A stretch of 64,000 nucleotides of DNA. Source: Streptomyces smaragdinus. GTDB lineage: Bacteria > Actinomycetota > Actinomycetes > Streptomycetales > Streptomycetaceae. The notes under the pieces are model-generated. The model searched no databases. It was not told where the DNA came from and worked only from the letters and a program-made list of their open reading frames with translations. Position numbers and translations under genes: made by a program. Numbering within the stretch: the first letter of the stretch is position 1; every line of letters starts with the position of its first letter. Where the stretch lies: NCBI RefSeq assembly GCF_009604385.1, contig NZ_WEGJ01000027.1, positions 1-64,000 on the forward strand. Direction: 5' to 3'. Of the stretch, positions 53,088 to 61,851 are shown in pieces.

Positions 53088-53653
53088 GCGATCGCGACCG
53101 CACGTGTCGCGGCAAGCCGTGCTTCCACACGGTCCGCAGCCGCATGGATGCCCGGAGTGGCACGCTTGATGAACCGAGTCACCAGTTCCCCGGGGCCATA
53201 GCGGTCCTGGATCTCGCTGACCCGGGCACGGATGCTGGTGACGCACCCGTCCGGCGTTGTCGTCATGTCGCAGAACACCATGGCGTCGACCAGCTCCGGC
53301 CGCTCCAAGTCGAACTCGGTCTCCAGCTCGTCGCGCAACCCCCGCTCCTCAGCCTCGAGCAGAGCGAACGAGTGGTGCGCCACGAGGCTGACCACCCGCT
53401 CATCGGCTTGCACCTGGTCCCGCAGGAACCGGGCCCCATCCAGCGGGTGGAACCCCGTGGTGGCCAGCGCCGGCGCGTACCCAATGTCGTGCAGTACTGC
53501 CGCCGCTTCCAGCACCTCAGCGTCCCTCTCGGAGAACAGCGGTCGCAGCTCTCGCGCCCGGCGAGCGACGCCCTGAACGTGCGCCCATCGACGCGGCAGG
53601 GGTTCAGCAAGTGTGTCCTCGGACAGCTTGTATGCCCAGGTGATCAGGGACAT
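53075..53653 (-). CDS. HD-domain phosphohydrolase
   Basis: 192 residues. Metal ligands appear as RWAHVQGVA (His), AAVLHDIGYAP (His-Asp) and LVDAMVFCDM (Asp). HD proteins cleave nucleotides or cyclic nucleotides. Its stop overlaps the convergent NUDIX gene by 13 bp. It lies just after the GntR gene on the same strand, so regulator and hydrolase are probably co-transcribed. Confidence 0.85.
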   Translation of the reverse strand: MSLITWAYKLSEDTLAEPLPRRWAHVQGVARRARELRPLFSERDAEVLEAAAVLHDIGYAPALATTGFHPLDGARFLRDQVQADERVVSLVAHHSFALLEAEERGLRDELETEFDLERPELVDAMVFCDMTTTPDGCVTSIRARVSEIQDRYGPGELVTRFIKRATPGIHAAADRVEARLAATRAVAIAQPM

Positions 53654-53664
53654 GGGGTTCCTTC

Positions 53665-54108
53665 CTACGATTCCGAAGTCTTGTCTGGCAGAGCACGCAC
53701 AAGACGAGGCTTCCCGGGCCGCGCTTCCAGAAGTCCACGCCCCTCCAGCTGCGCAACCGCACTGCGCACGGCCACCCGGGAGGCTCCAAGACGCTCACAG
53801 AGTTTCGCCTCGGACAGGAAGACATCGCCCGGCTTCATGTCCGCCCGGATGACGGCTTCGATCCGCTCGACCAGCGGCCGACGGTCGGCTCCTGCGGTCC
53901 TCCTCCAGCCCAGGCCGTGAACAGGCTCGATCAGACCCTCATCCCGCAGTACGGCAAGAGCCTTCCGCACAGTGCCGCGCGCCACGCCAAACCGAGCGCT
54001 CAGCTCACTCTCGGGCGGAACGCGCTCAATGGCGCCCTCCCCTGTCAGCTCACCGCGCAGTTCCTCGGCGATCGACCGGAACGTGCCTCGCGGACTGGTT
54101 GCCACCAT
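53665..54108 (-). CDS. GntR-family regulator with two winged helices (KorSA-like)
   Basis: 147 residues: two tandem wHTH units, ~10-65 (PPESELSARFGVARGTVRKAL) and ~78-140 (LSEAKLCERLGASRVAVRSAV), with no ligand-binding domain. KorSA of pSAM2 is a GntR-type repressor of replication and transfer genes; this holds the same place at the element's edge. Tandem wHTH without an effector domain suggests a constitutive repressor. Confidence 0.82.
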   Translation of the reverse strand: MVATSPRGTFRSIAEELRGELTGEGAIERVPPESELSARFGVARGTVRKALAVLRDEGLIEPVHGLGWRRTAGADRRPLVERIEAVIRADMKPGDVFLSEAKLCERLGASRVAVRSAVAQLEGRGLLEARPGKPRLVRALPDKTSES

Positions 54109-54472
54109 CCGGACTCCTTCAGCTTCGGATTCACTGCCAGCCTGACACAGGGAGAACCCGGCGAGCGAGTGCCCTCTTCCAGCCCCCGGCTGCGGCCTCA
54201 AGCGCCCTGTTCCCCCAGGCGTCCCCAAGGAGTGGATGGCACGGGTGACGCCCTGGTCAGACCCCGTACAGTCGGCCCACTGAAAAGCTACCGCCCCCGG
54301 CCGTTGCACCCGATGATGCAGGTTCCCCTGATAAACGGTGGAGCCGCGGGGAGTGAACGGGGAGTGGATCAAGAAAACCGCGCCGTTCGGCGCCCACGTT
54401 GACCAACGCAGACCAAGCCCCTGACCTGCACGGACACCCAAGTCACCTGGTCAGCGATCTTCCCGCACGTTA
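54109..54472. other. Intergenic region between GntR gene and attR
   Basis: 364 bp with no gene. Contains the right arm-type repeat (54348-54373), CGTTG-ACC-AACG near 54398-54411 and CTGACC/GGTCAG at 54421-54454. Probably integrase/Xis binding DNA plus the GntR promoter. Confidence 0.6.
54348..54373 (+). repeat. Right arm-type repeat
   Basis: Identical over 26 bp to 32820-32845; two GGGGAGTG units. See left copy. Confidence 0.7.
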
Positions 54473-54515
54473 TTCGGGACGAAGAGGTCGTGGGTTCAAA
54501 TCCCGCCACCCCGAC
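54473..54515 (+). repeat. attR core (43-bp direct repeat of tRNA-Pro 3' half)
   Basis: Identical to 32706-32748. Only the 3' half of the tRNA is present, so this is not a functional tRNA gene. Followed by the original chromosomal flank. Confidence 0.95.
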
Positions 54516-54524
54516 AGATGACAG

Positions 54525-54552
54525 AGGGCTCGGTGATTATTCACCGGGCCCT
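54525..54552 (+). terminator. Displaced tRNA-Pro terminator
   Basis: AGGGCTCGGTGA pairs with TCACCGGGCCCT (one G-T pair) around TTAT, 10 bp after attR. It would have terminated the tRNA before integration. Confidence 0.8.
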
Positions 54553-54705
54553 TCGTCATTCCGTTCGCGATTCGCCTTCCGCCGCGAGGAGTTGGGGCAC
54601 CGGATACGGCTGTTCGGCATGCGTGTTCCCCAAAGACGTCCCCACGGCGAGTCGCAGACTCTACGTGCCGCCGACGACGAGTCCCGCAACCCGGCCACAC
54701 TCACG

Positions 54706-55794
54706 TCACTCCTCGTCGCCGGTCAGCTGTGCGACGGCGAAGCTCATGTGCTGGATATGGCCGACACGGATCCAAGTCTCCGCATTGCCCGTGCCCGCCG
54801 AGCCCGTGCCGTACGCGCAGGCTTCGAGCCAGCGCTCGCCTTCGCTCCCGCCCCGGCGGAAGATCTCCGCCTCGGCAATCCGACGGGCGACGGCCCGGAC
54901 CCGCTCGCTGCGGCGCGGGGCACGGGTAGGGGCCGGGGCTACCAGGAAGGCGTCGGGAGCGGTGTAACGCATCAGGCCCCATGGCGGCCCAGGCCGCCGG
55001 ATGGACGGGATGTTGGCGCTCAGGGCGTGTTCGGCCGAGTAATCGCCGTAGAGCAGGTGGCCCCGGAATTCCGGGCGCGAATTGCGGACCAGACGGTGTG
55101 CAAGCCAGTCGTGGCGGGGGACGACGAGCGGCGGGCCGCCGGCAAAGGAGGGAACCCTACGCGGGAAGGCCCCTGCAGCGAGCACCACCGTGCGCCAGGG
55201 CCGTAGCCCGGCGAGAAGGTCGAGCGCTGACAGCGCGATCTTGCCGGCGTCAGCCGTGTCCGTCACTGGCCCGAGGTCGAGGAGGAGGTCGAGTTGCGAC
55301 GGAGGCAGCCGGACCCGGTCCACGAGTTCGAGGAGTTCGGTCGAACATGATTCCTCGGGCAGCGTGTCCAGCAGGATGCGGACCCCCAGGCCGCGCCCAC
55401 TGAGCAGGGCGAGATCCGCGGTGTACCGCTGGAGTCCGTGGTCCCGCTCCGGGCCGGTGACAAGCCGCAGGGGGCTTCCGGTCGCCAGGCGCCACAATCC
55501 GTTCGCGGAGGCCTCGATGAATCGCTCGACGTGCGTGGCATCTACCCAGCCGACGGAAGTGGACGACGCTTCGAGAACGGCGTCGATGCACCGTGTGAGC
55601 CATCGGCCGAAGAGCGTGGGACTTTCCTCGGTATCGAACCCGGATCCCGCTCCGCGAGAGCGCTCGGGGCCGGTACGTGGCACGAACGTCCACAAGGGGG
55701 CGATGCGCCTGCGGACGCGGGGGTCCAGCTGCTCGTACGCTTGCCAGGCATCGCGTCTTGTCGGCAGGAAGGGCACGTAGACCGGATCCACCAC
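54706..55794 (-). CDS. Beta family protein (T4 beta-like)
   Basis: 362 residues starting MVDPVYVPFLPTRRDAWQAY. YVPFLPTRRDAWQA, RHDWLAHRLV and the late YTAPDAFLVAPAP match the beta-protein family (PF14350), found in phages and defence-rich islands. Function unproven. First gene right of the element, with its own promoter. Confidence 0.75.
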   Translation of the reverse strand: MVDPVYVPFLPTRRDAWQAYEQLDPRVRRRIAPLWTFVPRTGPERSRGAGSGFDTEESPTLFGRWLTRCIDAVLEASSTSVGWVDATHVERFIEASANGLWRLATGSPLRLVTGPERDHGLQRYTADLALLSGRGLGVRILLDTLPEESCSTELLELVDRVRLPPSQLDLLLDLGPVTDTADAGKIALSALDLLAGLRPWRTVVLAAGAFPRRVPSFAGGPPLVVPRHDWLAHRLVRNSRPEFRGHLLYGDYSAEHALSANIPSIRRPGPPWGLMRYTAPDAFLVAPAPTRAPRRSERVRAVARRIAEAEIFRRGGSEGERWLEACAYGTGSAGTGNAETWIRVGHIQHMSFAVAQLTGDEE

Positions 55795-56006
55795 CGCAGT
55801 TCCCCCCGTCGACCGCCGCGTCGCCGTGTGAACGAACCACCCTCGGTAGAAGGGTGACCTACAGCCCGCGACCGGCGATACGGAGCCTTTCCGGCCATGA
55901 GGGGATTACTTCGCATTCCAGCCGCCCGGAATCGGGAGGGTTTCTCCTCTTCGGGCGCGACTGCTCGTGGTGGCGGATCAGTCGCCCCGGCGGTATGGTC
56001 GGCGGT

Positions 56007-56285
56007 ATGGCAACGAAGAAGTACACCGTGACGCTGCCGGAGGAGCTGGCTGAGGAGATCCGCTCCGAGGTCGGTCCCGGGGGCTTCAGCCGGTACGTCA
56101 CGCAGGCCGTGGAGCGGCAGCGCGAGCGGGAGCGGCTGCATGAGGCCGTCGGCTGGTGGGAGGGCGAATACGGAGCCGTCACGGCGGAGGAACTGGCCGA
56201 GGCGGAGTCCGAGCGCCGGGAGATCGAGCGGGCTCACGCCGAGCGCGAGGGGCAGGCTGCCGACCCGCACGGGGCTGCCGCGTGA
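56007..56285 (+). CDS. RHH/CopG-like antitoxin
   Basis: 92 residues. MATKKYTVTLPEELAEEIRS with VGPGGFSRYVTQAVERQRE is a ribbon-helix-helix, followed by an acidic toxin-binding tail (EYGAVTAEELAEAESERREI). GTGA overlap with the PIN gene, the usual order antitoxin-toxin. An in-frame ATG 12 bp upstream is an alternative start. Confidence 0.82.
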   Translation: MATKKYTVTLPEELAEEIRSEVGPGGFSRYVTQAVERQRERERLHEAVGWWEGEYGAVTAEELAEAESERREIERAHAEREGQAADPHGAAA

Positions 56286-56680
56286 GCGTCGAGCAGGTCT
56301 ATCTGCTCGACAGCGAGGGGCTGTCCCAGTGGGTGCGCGGTGACCGGCGGATGGGTGCGCGTATCAAGGACGCGGACCGGGCGGACATCCCCGTCGTCAC
56401 CACGTCGATGACCCTCGTCGAGGCTTACCACGCCAAGCTCCACCGGCCGGCATGGCGCTGGGCGCTGTCGCGGCTGCGCGTCGAGCCCGTCACCGAGCAG
56501 GTCGCCGACGCCGCCATCGACCTCCTCCAGGATGCCGGGCTTCACGGCCACAAGTACGCCATCGACGCCGTCCTGGCCGCCGTGGCCCTGCGGCAGCCGG
56601 GACGCGTCACGATCTTCACCTCCGACGAGGACGACATGCGCAAGCTCTGCGGCGACCGGGTCGTGGTCGTAAGGCTCTGA
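56282..56680 (+). CDS. PIN-domain toxin (VapC-like)
   Basis: 132 residues. Acidic site: D10 (VYLLDSEGLS), E48 (TLVEAYH), D95 (YAIDAVLAA), D115 (FTSDEDDM). Predicted Mg2+-dependent RNase neutralised by the upstream RHH protein. GTG start overlapping the antitoxin stop. Confidence 0.85.
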   Translation: MSVEQVYLLDSEGLSQWVRGDRRMGARIKDADRADIPVVTTSMTLVEAYHAKLHRPAWRWALSRLRVEPVTEQVADAAIDLLQDAGLHGHKYAIDAVLAAVALRQPGRVTIFTSDEDDMRKLCGDRVVVVRL

Positions 56681-56693
56681 CTGCGCGAACGGC

Positions 56694-56890
56694 ATGCTCG
56701 GCGAGATTGCCGTCGACCGTGTCGCCAAGGCCAACCGCGCCGAGGTCCCGCGCCTCGTGGCTGACAACATCCCGAACAGTCAGCTCCACGTGTTCCCGCA
56801 GCGGGCCACCGGATCCAGATCGAACAAGCAGACCGCTTCTTCTCGGTGGCGCGTCACTTCCTGGAGTCTCAGGCCGGGACGGGTGCCCGA
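56694..56890 (+). pseudogene. Remnant of an alpha/beta hydrolase C-terminus
   Basis: In one frame ANRAEVPRLVADNIPNSQLH ends in VFP, then the reading shifts and IQIEQADRFFSVARHFLES continues in another. Together they match the C-terminal strand and helix of alpha/beta hydrolases (GHGIQIEQ-type), with the catalytic His-Gly lost at the frameshift near 56808-56813. No N-terminal part remains. Confidence 0.6.
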
Positions 56891-56919
56891 TCCGGACCCC
56901 CGCCCTCCGCTGTCGTAGG

Positions 56920-57840
56920 TCAGCCAGCCTGGACGGCCTCCTCTCGCACCCGGCTGCGATAGCGCCGAGGGGCCTCGCCCACCACGCGCTTGAACGCCGT
57001 GCTGAACGCGCTCTCCGAGCCGTAGCCCAGCGTCGTGGCCAGCGTGGCGACGCGGGTGTCGGCATCACGCAGGGCGCGTTGGGCCAGGAGCATCCGCCAG
57101 TGGCCCAGGAACGTCAGTGGGGGCATACCCGCGGTTTCGCGGAAGCGTTCCGCGAAGGTCGTGCGGGACATCGCTGTCGCCGTGGCCAGTTCGGGGAGGG
57201 TCCAGGGGTGGCCCGGGTCCGCGCGGATCAGGTCCACCGCCGGGCGGAGGCGGTCGTCCGTGAGGAGGCGGAGCCAGCCCGGGGGGAGGTCGGTCTGGGC
57301 GATGTACGCGCGCAGGACGTCCAGGAGGAGCAGTTGGCCGTACTGGCGGACCGCGAACGCCGAGCCCAGGCGGTCGGTGGAGGCCTCGGTGAAGAGGCGT
57401 TCCAGGTCGGCGCGGAGGGGCTCCGCGTCCGAGGCCCGGACGTGGGCGAGTGGGGGGAGCGCGTCGAGGAGGACCGCGCGGCCGGCCTCGTTGATGTCGA
57501 TGCAGCCGCCGATCAGGACGTCGTCCGTGTGGTCCGCGCCGAGGAACGGGGGCGCGGAGAAGTCGGACTCCGGGCGGACCTCGTGGCGGGGTTCCGCGCC
57601 GGACTCCAGGGCGATGTGGGAGCGGCCGGTCAGGATCGCCACGTCGCCCGGCTCGAGGGTGATCGGGTGGTCGACGCCGTTCGTCGACAGGCGGGCGCTG
57701 CCGCTCACCATCGCGAAGAACTTCACCGGATCCGCCAGCGGGCCGCGCGACCACCAGCCGCCGCGGGCCGCGACGCCGCCGGTCAGGACGCCTCGTACCT
57801 GGATGAGGTCGAAGACCTGGGACAGTCGGTCGATTGCCAT
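56920..57840 (-). CDS. AraC family regulator with cupin domain
   Basis: 306 residues: AraC-type cupin (~10-130, LEPGDVAILTG) and a C-terminal double HTH (~200-300) ending LGYGSESAFSTAFKRVVGEAPRRYR. Close relatives regulate adjacent oxidoreductases; the divergent aldo/keto reductase 100 bp away is the likely target. ATG at 57840. Confidence 0.88.
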   Translation of the reverse strand: MAIDRLSQVFDLIQVRGVLTGGVAARGGWWSRGPLADPVKFFAMVSGSARLSTNGVDHPITLEPGDVAILTGRSHIALESGAEPRHEVRPESDFSAPPFLGADHTDDVLIGGCIDINEAGRAVLLDALPPLAHVRASDAEPLRADLERLFTEASTDRLGSAFAVRQYGQLLLLDVLRAYIAQTDLPPGWLRLLTDDRLRPAVDLIRADPGHPWTLPELATATAMSRTTFAERFRETAGMPPLTFLGHWRMLLAQRALRDADTRVATLATTLGYGSESAFSTAFKRVVGEAPRRYRSRVREEAVQAG

Positions 57841-57940
57841 GCTCGTACTCTCGCGCAAGTTATACGGACGGACAACTATTCAGAGTACGGGATGGAGGGC
57901 GCAGGCTGGGTACGTACCGACGACGGAGCAAGGAGTTCCC

Positions 57941-58969
57941 ATGCGCTACCGCAACCTCGGCCGGACCGGCATCAAGGTCAGCCCCTACGCCCTGGGCGCC
58001 ATGATGTTCGGCGCCATCGGCAATCCCGATCACGACGAGTCCGTACGGATCATCCACCGGGCGCTCGACGCCGGGATCAACTTCGTGGACACCGCCGACG
58101 CCTACTCCCGCGGGGAGTCGGAGGAGATCGTCGGCAAGGCGCTGAAGGGGCGGCGGGACGACGTCGTACTCGCGACGAAGGCGCGGCTGCCGATGGGGGA
58201 CGGGCCCAATCAGCAGGGGGCGTCCCGCAGCTGGCTGACGCGGGCGCTGGAGGGGTCGCTGCGGCGGCTCGGGACGGATTACGTCGACCTCTACCAGGTG
58301 CACCGGCCGGACACCGACACCGATGTCGAGGAGACCCTTTCCGCGCTCACCGACCTGCAGCGCGCCGGGAAGATCCGCGCGTTCGGGACGTCCTCGCTGC
58401 CGGCCTCGGAGATCGTACGGGCCCACTGGGTGGCCGAGCGGCGGGGGCTGGCGCGGCCGCGTACCGAGCAGCCCGTCTACTCGATCCTCAACCGGGGGAT
58501 CGAACGCGAGGTCCTTCCGGTCGCACAGGAGTACGGCATGGGCACCCTCGTCTGGTCCCCGCTGGCCGGCGGCATGCTGACCGGGCGCTACCGGAAGGGG
58601 GAGACGGCCACGACACACCGCTCGCAGTACGGCTTCCGGCACCTCGCGGACGATCGGCGCCTGGACGCCGTGGAGCAGCTGATCCCCCTCGCGGACGAGG
58701 CGGGCCTGTCGCTGACGCACCTGGCGATGGCGTTCGCCGTCAGCCACCCGGGGGTCACGTCCGCGCTGATCGGGCCGCGGACGATGGAGCAGCTCGAGGA
58801 TCTGCTGGCGGGGGAGGACGCGGTGATCGACGACGCGGTGCTGGACCGGATCGACAAGATCGTGCCCCCGGGGACGGACGTCGGGACGCTGGACATGGCG
58901 TACCAGCCGCCGGCGATCCTCGACGCGGCGCTGCGGCGGCGGCCGGAGGGGGAGCGGTCGGCGGCCTGA
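57941..58969 (+). CDS. Aldo/keto reductase
   Basis: 342-residue (beta/alpha)8 NADPH oxidoreductase. Catalytic tetrad D50, Y55 (DTADAYS), K80 (ATKARL), H121 (YQVHRPD); NADPH site SxxxR near IGPRTMEQLEDLL. AAGGAG five bases before ATG. Substrate unknown. Confidence 0.92.
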   Translation: MRYRNLGRTGIKVSPYALGAMMFGAIGNPDHDESVRIIHRALDAGINFVDTADAYSRGESEEIVGKALKGRRDDVVLATKARLPMGDGPNQQGASRSWLTRALEGSLRRLGTDYVDLYQVHRPDTDTDVEETLSALTDLQRAGKIRAFGTSSLPASEIVRAHWVAERRGLARPRTEQPVYSILNRGIEREVLPVAQEYGMGTLVWSPLAGGMLTGRYRKGETATTHRSQYGFRHLADDRRLDAVEQLIPLADEAGLSLTHLAMAFAVSHPGVTSALIGPRTMEQLEDLLAGEDAVIDDAVLDRIDKIVPPGTDVGTLDMAYQPPAILDAALRRRPEGERSAA

Positions 58970-59536
58970 TCACCACGGGGTGGCCACCGGGTCGATCGGG
59001 GGCAGTGCCCAGGGGTCCAGGGTGCCGGCGCAGTACTCGGCCAGGAACTGGACGGCGCCGCCGTCGTACTGCCACCAGCCTCCGTTGCGGGAGGCGATGG
59101 TGACGAGCCACTGGTGCGGGTCGGAGCCCATCGTGCTCCAGAGGAACTGGTCGCCCTCGTTCGACTCCGCCCAGGGGAGGAGGCCGCCGGGTGCGGGATG
59201 GGGGCGCAGGCCGATCTCCTCGCCGTACTCCTGAAGGACTCCTTCCAGATCGGCCCGGATGCCACGGAGGAGTTCATGCTCCTCCCCCGGGTCAGGAAGG
59301 CCCACTCCCAGGAAGTCCCCCAGCACGAAGGGCACGTACCGCTCCGCGAGATGCTTGAAGTCGCCGGGGAGCGCGGTCCCCAGGCCGTCCTCCAGTACGG
59401 GCCAGCCGATGGCGGCCGGCTCCGGTCTGCGGAGCTCACTGAGTCCCGGAACGGCTCGCTCGAGTTCGGCGACCGCCTCCTGCGGGTCGGTAATGCGGCG
59501 GGACGGGGTCTGGGTGCCGATCAGATCGTCGGTCAT
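58970..59536 (-). CDS. SMI1/KNR4 family protein
   Basis: 188 residues with ALPGDFKHLAERYVPFVLGDF and LLPWAESNEGDQFLWST, the SMI1/KNR4 (SUKH) pattern. SUKH proteins are frequent immunity proteins against polymorphic toxins, although no toxin is next to this one. Convergent with the aldo/keto reductase. Confidence 0.78.
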   Translation of the reverse strand: MTDDLIGTQTPSRRITDPQEAVAELERAVPGLSELRRPEPAAIGWPVLEDGLGTALPGDFKHLAERYVPFVLGDFLGVGLPDPGEEHELLRGIRADLEGVLQEYGEEIGLRPHPAPGGLLPWAESNEGDQFLWSTMGSDPHQWLVTIASRNGGWWQYDGGAVQFLAEYCAGTLDPWALPPIDPVATPW

Positions 59537-59574
59537 GGCGCCAGCGTGCCAGGTCCGACGGTGCGCGAGGCACG

Positions 59575-60054
59575 TCAGCCCCCTGTCACGGTGAACGGGG
59601 TATACCCCAGGGGCACGTCCGTCACCGTGAGGTCGGAGAAGACGAGGGTGAGGTCGTGGGCGTTCGTCTCGACGCGTACCTCGTGGAAGTCCAGGCCGAT
59701 CGCCTGCGACCAGCGGGTCGCCGGTGCCGAGTTGGGGACGATCGAGGCGCCCGGGTAGAGGACCTGCCATCTGACGCCCCAGACGAAGCCGTCGAGGTCC
59801 GCCGCCGTTTCGTGGGTGGTCAGACGGTCGTCCAGGGAGACCTGCCACGTGTCGGGGTGCACCGTCGAGCGGCAGGTGGCCTCCACGCAGTTCCGGAAGA
59901 GGAAGCGCCGGTGCGTCGGCGCGATGCCGGTGCGGGGGTCTGAAGTCAGGTACGCGATCAGTTCGTAGTCGCGCATGTAGTCGGTGTATCCGTGGTGGAC
60001 CAGCGCCTGGTCGAACAGCTCGTCCAGGGCCAGTTCCAGCGCTGCGGCGTCCAT
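59575..60054 (-). CDS. YxiG-like conserved protein (159 aa)
   Basis: Starts MDAAALELALDELFDQALVH; hallmark segments DYMRDYELIAYLTSDP, LDGFVWGVRWQVLYPG and VETNAHDLTLVFSDL. Resembles the YxiG-like family, known mainly from gene context in toxin-immunity loci. Function unassigned; adjacent to SMI1/KNR4, which fits an immunity-type cluster. Confidence 0.65.
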   Translation of the reverse strand: MDAAALELALDELFDQALVHHGYTDYMRDYELIAYLTSDPRTGIAPTHRRFLFRNCVEATCRSTVHPDTWQVSLDDRLTTHETAADLDGFVWGVRWQVLYPGASIVPNSAPATRWSQAIGLDFHEVRVETNAHDLTLVFSDLTVTDVPLGYTPFTVTGG

Positions 60055-60076
60055 GGGGCAGTTGTACCCCGTCCGC

Positions 60077-60700
60077 TCACGCCGCCTCTTCCGCGACCGC
60101 TTCGTACGGGGCCCGGGTGAGCGTCGTCCAGGTGCACATGCCCGTGGCCGGGGGCGGGGCGGGGGTGAAGCCCCAGTCGGCGTGGTGTTGCGCGGAGAGG
60201 TCGCGGAACACCGCGAGGGAGACCCGGCGGCGTTCCGTGCACTGGTCCGCGAGGCGGGGGTGGGTGTGCGGGGCGTGGGTGTCGTGGGCGAGGGCCTGGA
60301 GGGTTTCGGGGGTGCCGCGGAGGACGAGGTGGACCATGTCCCCGGCGCCCGTGAAGCGGCAGGCGTGGAGGGTCAGTTCGTGGATGAGGGCCAGCATCGG
60401 GACGAGGAGCGGTTCCTCGACTCCGTGTACGTCGAGGATGGATTCCGCCGCCTCCTGGGCGATCTGCGGGGTGCCGGCCGCTGAAGGGAGGGTCAGGGCG
60501 TAGGTGAGGTGGGCGGGGGACGGTTCGGTGAGGTCCGGTGGAGGTGGGGGGCATTGGGTGATGCGGGACGCGGGGGTCAGGGCGTACGGGGAGCCCAGGA
60601 CGTAGGCGGGGAGGATGGTGCGGGCGTCGTCGGGGGTGCGGCGTCTGGCTGTGGGGGTGCCGGGGATGGGTCGGAGAGGGGTGGGGGCGTTTTCGGACAT
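60077..60700 (-). CDS. Degenerate HATPase-like protein beside XRE/DUF397
   Basis: 207 residues. ALIHELTLHACRFTG and VHLVLRGTPETLQALAHDTH correspond in layout to anti-sigma HATPase motifs (VxELVxNA; DxG), and VFRDLSAQHHADWGF to the conserved C-terminal helix, but the Asn and Gly box residues are missing. Probably a non-catalytic relative of the ATP-binding partners found in WhiJ-type clusters. Divergent from the XRE gene. Confidence 0.5.
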   Translation of the reverse strand: MSENAPTPLRPIPGTPTARRRTPDDARTILPAYVLGSPYALTPASRITQCPPPPPDLTEPSPAHLTYALTLPSAAGTPQIAQEAAESILDVHGVEEPLLVPMLALIHELTLHACRFTGAGDMVHLVLRGTPETLQALAHDTHAPHTHPRLADQCTERRRVSLAVFRDLSAQHHADWGFTPAPPPATGMCTWTTLTRAPYEAVAEEAA

Positions 60701-60988
60701 GGCAACTCCGTTGCGCGATTGGGGTCGTGAGCGATAGCTCGTACGAACGGTTCTGCGACACGGCGGAGTTGTGGCTCGTCACCCTGACGCGGACGCGCCC
60801 CTCCCAGGGCAGGAGGAAGCGGGCACGTTCGCGCAATGCCCTTCGTTCTTGCCGTGCGTGAGCGTCTCGTCACTTAAGGTAGGGCATGCGCGGTGGCAAT
60901 TGCCACCCCGTTCACGGATTTGCCCCCAGTCGAGGCCCGTACTGCCGCAAGCAGACATTCGCCCCTCTCCGACCAGGAGGATCAGCAC

Positions 60989-61837
60989 ATGCCGCCCAGA
61001 AGCCTCCCCAGCGAACGCCAGAAGCGGCTCGGCGCCGAACTGCGCAAGATGCGGAACGATGCCGACGAGACGACCGAATTCGCAGCCCGACTCCTGGGAC
61101 TGGACAGAACGAAGATCTCGAACATCGAGGCAGGAGTTCGCGCCATCACGCCGGAGCGAGTACGGACACTCGCCGCGAACTACGGATGCGGCAACGAGCG
61201 TTACGTCGAGGCTCTCGCCGCCATGGCCGAACCACGGACGCCGGACTGGTGGGAGACATACAGAGGCCGGCTTCCGGCAGGCCTGCTCGACATCATCGAA
61301 CTGGAGTGGCATGCCCGCTCCATCCGCGCCGGAGCCTTTCTCCACGTTCCCGGCCTGCTGCAGACCGGTGCCTATGTCAGAGCGGTGGGGAGGGCGGCCC
61401 TGCCGACGCTGTCCGAGCACGAAATCGAGCTTCGCGTCGCACTACGCCTGCAGCGACAGCAGATACTCCACCGAACCGAACCCGTCCCCTACACGGCGTA
61501 CATCCACGAGGCCGCCCTTCGAATCAACTTCGGCGGGGCCAAGGGCATGCGCGCGCAGTTGGCCCATCTGGGCGAGGCGAGCGAACTGAGCCAGGTGGAG
61601 GTAAGGGTGGTGCCCTTCTCGTCCGGAGCTTTCCCCGGCGCCGGACAGGCGCTCTGCTACGCCTCGGGGCCCGTGCCCCAGCTTGACACCGTTCAGCTCG
61701 ATTCCGCCCATGGGCCCGGCTTCACGCACGCCCCTGCACAACTCGACAAGTACCGTGCTCAACTGGACTGGATGGACGCATCGTCTCTCAGTCCCGGCGC
61801 CTCCCGAGACTTCATCCTCGGCCTGACCAAAGCCTGA
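60989..61837 (+). CDS. XRE regulator with DUF5753 (WhiJ/BldB-type cluster)
   Basis: 282 residues. N-terminal HTH (EFAARLLGLDRTKISNIEAG, ~25-44) and a C-terminal DUF5753 (LEWHARSIRAGAFLHVPGLL, QTGAYVRAV). CAGGAGG before ATG at 60989. Pairs with the small DUF397 protein 15 bp downstream, the standard Streptomyces module that tunes development and antibiotic production. Confidence 0.9.
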   Translation: MPPRSLPSERQKRLGAELRKMRNDADETTEFAARLLGLDRTKISNIEAGVRAITPERVRTLAANYGCGNERYVEALAAMAEPRTPDWWETYRGRLPAGLLDIIELEWHARSIRAGAFLHVPGLLQTGAYVRAVGRAALPTLSEHEIELRVALRLQRQQILHRTEPVPYTAYIHEAALRINFGGAKGMRAQLAHLGEASELSQVEVRVVPFSSGAFPGAGQALCYASGPVPQLDTVQLDSAHGPGFTHAPAQLDKYRAQLDWMDASSLSPGASRDFILGLTKA

Positions 61838-61851
61838 CAGGAGAATTCGCC

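Larger units (their letters stand above)
32706..54515. mobile_element. Integrated AICE (actinomycete integrative conjugative element), ~21.8 kb
   Basis: Bounded by 43-bp direct repeats of the tRNA-Pro 3' half (32706-32748 and 54473-54515). Carries integrase and xis at the tRNA side, a primase-polymerase/helicase replication pair with an iteron cluster, an FtsK-like Tra, a DUF2637 spread protein, a methyltransferase, and regulators (XRE, NUDIX, GntR) at the other end. This is the layout of pSAM2-like AICEs, with the RepPP-type replication module instead of RepSA. All core genes appear intact, so it is potentially active. Confidence 0.93.
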
